Shown: positions 7,232 through 12,084 of the stretch, piece by piece
Layout: each line of letters opens with the position of its first letter
Position numbering within the stretch: position 1 is the stretch's first letter
Assembly (NCBI GenBank): GCA_021811505.1
Contig: JAJZOM010000145.1
Span: forward strand, 1 to 12,084
DNA length: 12,084 nucleotides
DNA from: Thermoplasmata archaeon
Lineage (GTDB): Archaea; Thermoplasmatota; Thermoplasmata; Thermoplasmatales; Thermoplasmataceae
Direction of reading: 5' to 3'
Position numbers and translations under genes: made by a program
Notes under the pieces: model-generated
The model's input: only the letters and a program-made list of their open reading frames with translations
What the model was told of the DNA's origin: nothing
Databases searched by the model: none

Positions 7232-9349
7232 ATGGCAAAATCCGACAGGAATCTCCCTTATCCACTTGGATCCACCGCTTATCCCGATGGTGTTAATTTC
7301 GCACTGTACTCAGAAAATGCAACTGCTGTAACTCTTGAAATCTACGGAAAGGCCGGTGACAGTACACCAAAGGAATCCATCTCTCTTTCTGATAGAACAA
7401 ATTTTGTCTGGCATACATTCGTAAGCGGGCTTAAAGAGGGGGACCTTTACGCTTACAGAGTGGACGGGCCTTACATGCCTGAACTCGGCATCAGATTCAA
7501 CAGGAACAAACTCCTTCTTGATCCGTATGCAAGGGCTATCACCGGGCCAATTTTATGGAATGACACAATTTACGGGTACAATCTTGGCCAGCCTTCCGGT
7601 GATCTGTCTTTCAGCACTGCCGATGATGCCGGATTCATGCCCAAGTGTGTTGTATCCTTAGACTCCTTTGACTGGAAGGGTGATGAGAATCCAGTGCATC
7701 CCTGGAACGAGACCGTGATCTATGAGACTCACGTAAAGGGGATTACTTTTAAAAAACCAGATGTGGCCCCGGAATTTCGTGGCACTTATTCTGGTCTGGT
7801 TTCTGATGCCATGATCTCGTATTTCATGGACCTCGGAATCACGGCTGTGGAGTTAATGCCCATACACCACAAGGTCGATTCTCTTCATCTTGTTTCCAAC
7901 AACCTCTCCAACTACTGGGGATACAATACAATCGGTTATTTCGCTCCTGACAGCAGATACAGCACAATGAAGTTTCCCGGAACTCAAATTTGGGAGTTCA
8001 AGGAAATGGTGAGAAAGTTTCATGAAAACGGAATCGAAGTGATAATGGATGTGGTCTATAACCACACCGGTGAAGGAAATGAGCTGGGCCCTACAATATC
8101 GTTCAGGGGCATTGACAATACGACATATTACCGCCTGGATCAATCCAATCCCAGGAGATACGTGGACTTCACAGGCACAGGAAACAGCATGAATGTTAGG
8201 CATCCGCAGGTTCTTCAGCTGATAATGGATAGTCTCAGGTACTGGATACAGGAAATGCATGTGGATGGATTCAGGTTTGATCTCGCTGCAACGCTGGCAA
8301 GGCAATTTCATGAGGTTGACAGGCTATCTTCCTTCTTTGAAATAATACATCAGGATCCTGTGATCTCCAGGGTCAAGCTTATTGCAGAGCCTTGGGATCT
8401 TGGGCCAGGAGGGTATCAGATAGGTCAGTTTCCGTTGCTTTGGGCCGAATGGAATGGCAAGTACAGGGATTCTGTGAGAAGATACTGGAATGGGGGCGAT
8501 GGCCTGGGGGAGTTTGCAACCAGAATTTCAGGATCTCCAGATCTTTACAGCCCCATCGGTAAGACGCCGCATGCAAGTATCAACTATGTGACCTCTCACG
8601 ATGGGTTCACTTTAAATGATCTTGTTTCTTATTCGAAGAAGCACAATGATGCCAACCTTGAGAACGGTCTGGACGGGAACAACAACGAAATAAGCAATAA
8701 TGCAGGAATAGAAGGCCCCACTGACGATCCTAAAATTCTGGAGACGAGAAATCGCAGAATGAGGAGCATGATTATCACGCTTATCTCTTCCCAGGGCGTT
8801 CCTATGATACTCGGGGGTGATGAAATCATGAGGACTAGTCAAGGAAACAACAACGCATACTGCCAGGACAATGAAATAAGCTGGTACAACTGGAATCTTA
8901 ATGAGATGAATTTGAATTTTCTCAATTTTACCAGACTAGCTTTATCACTCCGGCAGAAACACCACATGTTGAGACGTAAGGATTTCTTTCAGGGAACTGT
9001 TGATGAGGAGTACGGTATGAAGGATGTGATTTGGCTCAGGCCGGATGGTGGAGAATTCATTATGGACGACTGGACCTCGCGAAGATCTTCCGCCTTTGCA
9101 ATGCTGCTTCCGTATATTGCACCGGAAGGATCGAAAATATCATCTGAAGAAAAGGAAACTCACGATCTTATGATTTTGTTTAATCCCGGTAATGATCCGG
9201 TAGAGTTCAGGACACCCGATTCATGGAATGCCAGAGAGATTATCATAGATTCCGAGACAGAACATCTCATAAGATTTCCCATCAAAATGGAGTGGAAGGT
9301 GATCACTATCCCTCCGTCTGGTTCTGCAATAATCAAGGGATACAGATGA
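7232..9349 (+). CDS. glgX: Glycogen debranching enzyme, isoamylase/GlgX/TreX type (GH13_11)
   Basis: This enzyme hydrolyses alpha-1,6 branch points of glycogen; Sulfolobus TreX, the best-known archaeal relative, has about 718 residues against 705 here. The N-terminus YPLGSTAYPDGVNFALYS starts the CBM48-like module of the family and supports the ATG at 7232, the first ATG/GTG/TTG after an in-frame stop at 7193-7195. Barrel motifs follow: ETHVKG (165-170), WGYN (229-232), DVVYNHTGEGN (273-283), nucleophile Asp350 in DGFRFDLA, acid/base Glu386 in IAEPWDLGPGGY, and Asp457 in TSHDGFTL. Late in the barrel, DGNNNE and MILGGDE are also family-typical. The gene lies 25 nt after mak with no recognisable SD, the only operon member without one apart from the doubtful mak start. 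GlgX and TreX cannot be told apart by motif. With no TreY or TreZ nearby, a role in glycogen breakdown is as likely as one in trehalose production. Its stop directly abuts that of the opposite-strand TPR gene. Confidence 0.95.
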   Translation: MAKSDRNLPYPLGSTAYPDGVNFALYSENATAVTLEIYGKAGDSTPKESISLSDRTNFVWHTFVSGLKEGDLYAYRVDGPYMPELGIRFNRNKLLLDPYARAITGPILWNDTIYGYNLGQPSGDLSFSTADDAGFMPKCVVSLDSFDWKGDENPVHPWNETVIYETHVKGITFKKPDVAPEFRGTYSGLVSDAMISYFMDLGITAVELMPIHHKVDSLHLVSNNLSNYWGYNTIGYFAPDSRYSTMKFPGTQIWEFKEMVRKFHENGIEVIMDVVYNHTGEGNELGPTISFRGIDNTTYYRLDQSNPRRYVDFTGTGNSMNVRHPQVLQLIMDSLRYWIQEMHVDGFRFDLAATLARQFHEVDRLSSFFEIIHQDPVISRVKLIAEPWDLGPGGYQIGQFPLLWAEWNGKYRDSVRRYWNGGDGLGEFATRISGSPDLYSPIGKTPHASINYVTSHDGFTLNDLVSYSKKHNDANLENGLDGNNNEISNNAGIEGPTDDPKILETRNRRMRSMIITLISSQGVPMILGGDEIMRTSQGNNNAYCQDNEISWYNWNLNEMNLNFLNFTRLALSLRQKHHMLRRKDFFQGTVDEEYGMKDVIWLRPDGGEFIMDDWTSRRSSAFAMLLPYIAPEGSKISSEEKETHDLMILFNPGNDPVEFRTPDSWNAREIIIDSETEHLIRFPIKMEWKVITIPPSGSAIIKGYR

Positions 9350-10258
9350 TTATTGCCTTTTAAGTTTCTTCAGATCATCAATTCTTTCTGCGATAGATCT
9401 GTTGTGGGAGTTGTTCTCCAGATATGCCGAATAGTCCCGAAGGGCCTCTTCAATCATTCCAAGTTCCTCGAAAAGTGATCCCCGTTCTATATAAAGATCG
9501 AATTTTACTGGGTCTAGGGCGATCATCCTGTTATACATCTCCACCGCCTTATGATAATTCTTTCTTGCCTCAAGGTGATCTGCGTATGCCTGGAAAGATG
9601 GAATTTCATGCGGCCTGATCTCTATAATTTTTTGATAGATTTTCTCTGCATCCTTAAGCTTCTTCATCTGCTCCAGCAATAGCGCTTTCTGAAACATGAT
9701 CTGAATGTTGGCTTCCGAAAGCCGGATGGCTTCGTTGTAATCCTGCAGTGCTCTTTCCAGTTCGCCCATCTCGATAAGCAGCTCAGCTCTCCCAGCCCTG
9801 TATTCAGGGTTTTCAGGATCCAAAGAGATCAGTCTATCAAGCTCTATTAAGGCGTCCGGTCTCTGATCGAATTCACCAAGAAACTTGGCCCGCTCCCAAG
9901 AGTACTGTGGATCATATGGATCAATCTCTATGATCTCGTTCAAAATCCTCAGAGCTTCGTTGTAGAGTTCCATCTTTTTTAACGTTTTGAACTTGATCAT
10001 CCTGAATTCTATGTCCTTTGGAAATTTTTGAATTACAGAATCACACTCGTTTATGATCTCGATTTGTTTGTCCAATATTTCAAGGAGTTTTATCCTCTCG
10101 TTTCTGTAACTCAACATTTCCGGATTCAGCCGGATAGCCATATCCAAGGACTTGAGAGCTCCGTCATAATCGCCAGAAACTGCCATCACATGAGACTGGC
10201 GGCTGTAGTACCTGTGATCGTTTTCCAATATAAGAGCACCTGTTGTTGCATATGACAA
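9350..10258 (-). CDS. TPR-repeat protein of eight 34-residue units
   Basis: The 302-residue product is almost wholly tetratricopeptide repeats. The unit-ending positions fall exactly 34 residues apart: NP at 45-46, FP 79-80, DP 113-114, DP 147-148, SE 181-182, RP 215-216, DP 249-250 and NN 283-284. Alanine-containing helix B stretches such as DGALKSLDMAIRLNP recur in each unit. Such arrays form a superhelical scaffold for protein binding; no enzymatic domain, signal peptide or membrane segment is visible, so it is probably cytoplasmic, and the partner is unknown. The TTG at 10258 is chosen because a TAA stands two codons upstream (10264-10262) and because the ATG at residue 25 (nt 10186) would remove most of helix A of the first repeat. 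The gene is divergent from pdxT and convergent with glgX. No functional link to glycogen metabolism can be shown from the sequence. Confidence 0.85.
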   Translation of the reverse strand: MSYATTGALILENDHRYYSRQSHVMAVSGDYDGALKSLDMAIRLNPEMLSYRNERIKLLEILDKQIEIINECDSVIQKFPKDIEFRMIKFKTLKKMELYNEALRILNEIIEIDPYDPQYSWERAKFLGEFDQRPDALIELDRLISLDPENPEYRAGRAELLIEMGELERALQDYNEAIRLSEANIQIMFQKALLLEQMKKLKDAEKIYQKIIEIRPHEIPSFQAYADHLEARKNYHKAVEMYNRMIALDPVKFDLYIERGSLFEELGMIEEALRDYSAYLENNSHNRSIAERIDDLKKLKRQ

Positions 10259-10288
10259 GCCTTATCTTTATTTTTAGTATATTGTTGT
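10259..10288. promoter_or_regulatory. Divergent promoter region between the TPR gene and pdxT
   Basis: Only 30 nt, very AT-rich, separate the two divergent starts, so both basal promoters must lie within it and the neighbouring coding ends. On the - strand AATATACTAAAAA (10283 to 10271) is a TATA-like element about 20 nt before the TTG. On the + strand CTTTATTTTT (10266-10275) lies about 20 nt before the GTG. Both distances suit leaderless archaeal transcripts, and neither start has an SD. A bacterial reading (ATGACA at 10252-10257, TATATT at 10278-10283) needs a 20-nt spacer, which is long. Confidence 0.5.
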
Positions 10289-10921
10289 GTGCGAATTGGA
10301 ATTGTAGGATACCAGGGAGATGTTGCAGAGCATTCAGCAATCCTTGAGAGGATGGCTAGGGAATACAAACGCGACATTGATATCGTACAATTAAGGAGCA
10401 GAAAGAATTTACAGAACATATCCGGTCTGATAATTCCTGGTGGAGAAAGCACTACAATTTACAGGCTTCTCAAGGAAGCCGATCTATTTGATCCAATAAT
10501 TACAAGGGTAAAAAATGGCATGCCTGTGATGGGGACTTGCGCCGGTCTCATAATAATTGCAAGAGATAATCCTGCAGAGAGACTCAAGTCTATGAATCTG
10601 ATTGATGCAAGAATTCGGAGAAATGGATACGGACGCCAGGGAGATTCTTTTGTAGAGACTGTGGAAATTGCAGGTATTGGAGATTTTGAAGCTGTCTTCA
10701 TCAGGGCTCCAGTGATAGAAAGTGTTGGTCCAACTGTAGACGTGCTGGCAAAGCATAACGGACAACCCATAATGATAAGGGATAATAATGTTCTAGGATT
10801 GACATTCCACCCTGAACTTACCGGAGATTCCAGAATTCACGATTACTTTCTTGACATGATAGGGAGACGGGGGTACATTTCCACTCCAAAAAGAGAATGG
10901 TATATGGTGAGTAGAATATGA
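10289..10921 (+). CDS. pdxT: Pyridoxal 5'-phosphate synthase glutaminase subunit PdxT
   Basis: PdxT hydrolyses glutamine and channels the ammonia to PdxS, which builds pyridoxal 5'-phosphate from ribose 5-phosphate and glyceraldehyde 3-phosphate. The 210-residue protein is of normal length. It begins IGIVGYQGDVAEH (3-15), continues with the glutamine-binding PGGEST (50-55), and carries the class I amidotransferase triad Cys84 in GTCAGL, and His174 and Glu176 in FHPEL. NGYGRQ (112-117) and FIRAPV (137-142) are PdxT-specific interface motifs. The start is a GTG with no SD, consistent with a leaderless message from the TATA-like element upstream; no other start fits the conserved N-terminus. The partner pdxS is not in the window, although the two are often adjacent. 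The stop overlaps the gcvT start by 4 nt, so the two are co-transcribed. HisH-type glutaminases are excluded by the QGDV and YGRQ motifs. Confidence 0.95.
   Translation: MRIGIVGYQGDVAEHSAILERMAREYKRDIDIVQLRSRKNLQNISGLIIPGGESTTIYRLLKEADLFDPIITRVKNGMPVMGTCAGLIIIARDNPAERLKSMNLIDARIRRNGYGRQGDSFVETVEIAGIGDFEAVFIRAPVIESVGPTVDVLAKHNGQPIMIRDNNVLGLTFHPELTGDSRIHDYFLDMIGRRGYISTPKREWYMVSRI
10906..10910 (+). promoter_or_regulatory. Shine-Dalgarno site of gcvT
   Basis: GGTGA lies 7 nt before the gcvT ATG at 10918, inside the last codons of pdxT. It is a good match to the anti-SD end of archaeal 16S rRNA and supports this start and coupled translation through the ATGA overlap. Confidence 0.65.
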
Positions 10922-12003
10922 GCAGAACAGTGTTGTATGGTGAACATGTTGCTTTGGGTGCAAAAATAATAGATTTCCATGGATGGGACATGCCGCTGGA
11001 ATATACGTCAATAATAAAGGAACACATGAGTGTGAGGGAGAAAGCTGGAATATTTGATGTATCACACATGGGTGATATAACTGTCAGGGGACCTGATTCA
11101 GAGAAATATTTATCAAGCATGCTTCCAACAGACATGCATACATTAAAGAGTGGTGTTGCAGTTTATTCTGCTTTCCTAAATGAAAAAGGATATATGATTG
11201 ATGATACCATAGTTTATAAAATAAAAGAGAATGAATATTTTCTTGTTCCAAATGCTGCCACTAAAGATAAGATATATAAATGGATGTTAAAGAACAAGAA
11301 ATCATTCAATTGTGATATAGTGGATCATTCCGATGAGATTGCATGTATTGCACTGCAGGGGCCATCAACTGATAATATTTTAAAAAAGATGAATTTAAAG
11401 AGACCGGATTCATTTAACTTTTCATATTTCAATATAGATTATTTAAACAGTCTTACTAACACTAAACAGGGAATTCTATCTTCTACAGGATACACCGGTG
11501 AAGTTGGAGTTGAATTCATAATACCTGTGGAAAATGCAGTGAGTATATGGAGAATTTTGATCAATGAACTGCAGAAAATTGGTGGACTTCCATGTGGTCT
11601 GGGTGCGAGAGATTCGCTGAGAATGGAGAAAGGGTTTCTGTTATCAGGTACAGACTTTAATGAGGACCGTACACCATTTGAAGGATCAATTTCTTTCATA
11701 GTTACAAATAAAGATAATTATATTGGAAAGAAAGAACTTGAGGAGAAAAGAAAGAATCAGACAGTTATTTTCCGTGGACTTAAAATGATTGGATCAGGAA
11801 TTCCAAGATCTGGTAATAGTGTATTTGATAAAGATAAAGAGATATTCAAAGTATCGAGTGGTGGCTATTCACCAGTCCTAAAGAAAGGGATAGCACTGGG
11901 ATTTGTTCCAAAAGATCATTCTGCCGCTGGTACCGAACTGACAATTGAAATAAGATCAAGGAAAGAGCCCGTGGTGATATCCAAGCCAAAAATAGTTCCA
12001 TAG
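10918..12003 (+). CDS. gcvT: Glycine cleavage system aminomethyltransferase (T-protein) GcvT
   Basis: GcvT takes the aminomethyl group bound to lipoyl-GcvH, releases ammonia and passes the one-carbon unit to a tetrahydrofolate-type carrier. At 361 residues it is full length (the E. coli protein has about 364). Family motifs appear in order: HGWDMPLEY (21-29), REKAGIFDVSHMG (40-52), the acidic pair in MIDDTIVYK (93-101), ALQGPS (145-150), STGYTGEVGVE (189-199), GLGARDSLRMEKG (227-239) and SGGYSPVLKKGIALGFV (314-330). These favour GcvT over sarcosine dehydrogenase or DMSP demethylase relatives, though that separation is by motif memory only. The start overlaps pdxT by ATGA. No gcvH or gcvP is present in the window. 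The gene is clearly AT-richer than the glycogen operon: nt 11161-11280 hold 30 G+C of 120, against 29 of 60 at nt 2761-2820. The association with pdxT may reflect the PLP need of the glycine decarboxylase GcvP (inference). Confidence 0.94.
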   Translation: MSRTVLYGEHVALGAKIIDFHGWDMPLEYTSIIKEHMSVREKAGIFDVSHMGDITVRGPDSEKYLSSMLPTDMHTLKSGVAVYSAFLNEKGYMIDDTIVYKIKENEYFLVPNAATKDKIYKWMLKNKKSFNCDIVDHSDEIACIALQGPSTDNILKKMNLKRPDSFNFSYFNIDYLNSLTNTKQGILSSTGYTGEVGVEFIIPVENAVSIWRILINELQKIGGLPCGLGARDSLRMEKGFLLSGTDFNEDRTPFEGSISFIVTNKDNYIGKKELEEKRKNQTVIFRGLKMIGSGIPRSGNSVFDKDKEIFKVSSGGYSPVLKKGIALGFVPKDHSAAGTELTIEIRSRKEPVVISKPKIVP

Positions 12004-12084
12004 GAAATACACCCCTCTCTCCCTCCATTCGAGGAATTTTTTATAAACATAAAAAAAATTCAACATTTCTAGGCTTCTTTTGTT
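12004..12084 (+). terminator. Intergenic tail after gcvT with a T-run; possible terminator and TATA-like octamer
   Basis: After the gcvT TAG the strand is C/T-rich (12010-12029) and then carries TTTTTT at 12037-12042, the kind of T-run at which archaeal RNA polymerase can stop. No stable hairpin precedes it. TTTATAAA (12040-12047) is its own reverse complement and resembles an archaeal TATA box, so the same bases may serve a gene beyond the window. An A8 run (12051-12058) would be a T-run for leftward transcripts. No ORF begins here. Confidence 0.4.

Larger units (their letters stand above)
1..9349 (+). other. GlgE-pathway alpha-glucan operon (glgB-glgE-treS-mak-glgX), 5' end outside the window
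   Basis: Five same-strand genes follow one another with junctions of -23, +1, about 0, and +25 nt, the layout of a single polycistronic unit. I see no T-run terminator or clear TATA element between them. Read in order of chemistry, TreS turns trehalose into maltose, Mak makes maltose 1-phosphate, GlgE polymerises it into linear alpha-1,4-glucan, GlgB adds alpha-1,6 branches, and the debranching enzyme removes branches during breakdown. No TreY/TreZ, OtsA/OtsB, GlgC, GlgA or phosphorylase gene is seen inside the window, so the source of trehalose must be encoded elsewhere or upstream. The operon promoter is not visible because the first gene is cut by the window start. Confidence 0.85.

Noticed and set aside
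7853..8311. 152-codon open frame on the - strand within glgX
   Set aside because: It lies wholly opposite a conserved enzyme, contains the mirror of its catalytic region, and has no recognisable domain or start signal; it is a shadow frame.
10186..10452. 88-codon - strand frame crossing the pdxT/TPR gap
   Set aside because: It overlaps both real genes in the wrong frame and would place coding sequence over the divergent promoter; its composition is not protein-family-like.
1..12084. Search for tRNA, rRNA, CRISPR arrays, insertion sequences or attachment sites
   Set aside because: Coding sequence fills nearly the whole window; the non-coding gaps (30 and 81 nt, plus 25-40 nt junctions) are too short, and I saw no repeated spacers, transposase motifs or terminal inverted repeats.

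Overview
The window reads as part of a euryarchaeal chromosome, most likely from a Thermoplasmatales-type acidophile or a relative. This is an inference and I put it at about 0.65. It rests on AGA/AGG-dominated arginine codons, frequent ATA isoleucine codons, a very short AT-rich divergent promoter region that looks archaeal, a leaderless-looking GTG start, GGTGA/GGGAG-type Shine-Dalgarno (SD) sites, and the archaeal flavour of the PdxT N-terminus. No gene here is found only in archaea, so a bacterial origin is not excluded.

Region 1 (nt 1-9349, + strand) is a tightly packed five-gene alpha-glucan operon: glgB (5' end cut by the window edge), glgE, treS, a maltokinase (mak/pep2) and an isoamylase-type debranching enzyme (glgX/treX). 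glgB and glgE overlap, glgE and treS are 1 nt apart, treS and mak are adjacent or overlapping, and mak and glgX are 25 nt apart. Together the first four encode the complete GlgE route: trehalose is isomerised to maltose (TreS), phosphorylated with ATP to maltose 1-phosphate (Mak), added to a growing alpha-1,4-glucan (GlgE) and branched (GlgB). The debranching enzyme supplies the reverse direction by cutting alpha-1,6 branches. All the catalytic residues I looked for are present, so every enzyme appears intact.

Region 2 (nt 9350-10258, - strand) is a protein built of eight exactly 34-residue TPR units. Its stop codon directly abuts the glgX stop codon with no base between them.

Region 3 (nt 10259-12003, + strand) is a divergent two-gene unit behind a 30-nt AT-rich promoter gap: pdxT (glutaminase subunit of pyridoxal 5'-phosphate synthase) overlapping by 4 nt with gcvT (aminomethyltransferase of the glycine cleavage system). 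gcvT is visibly more AT-rich than the glycogen operon. The last 81 nt are non-coding and contain a T-run and a TATA-like octamer.

The main points of interest are a complete, compact GlgE pathway in a probable archaeon, and the treS/mak junction. There, mak has no ordinary start codon near a strong SD, and the layout (SD, two bases, sense codon, TGA, with mak open in the +1 frame) resembles a programmed-frameshift site that would make a TreS-Mak fusion.
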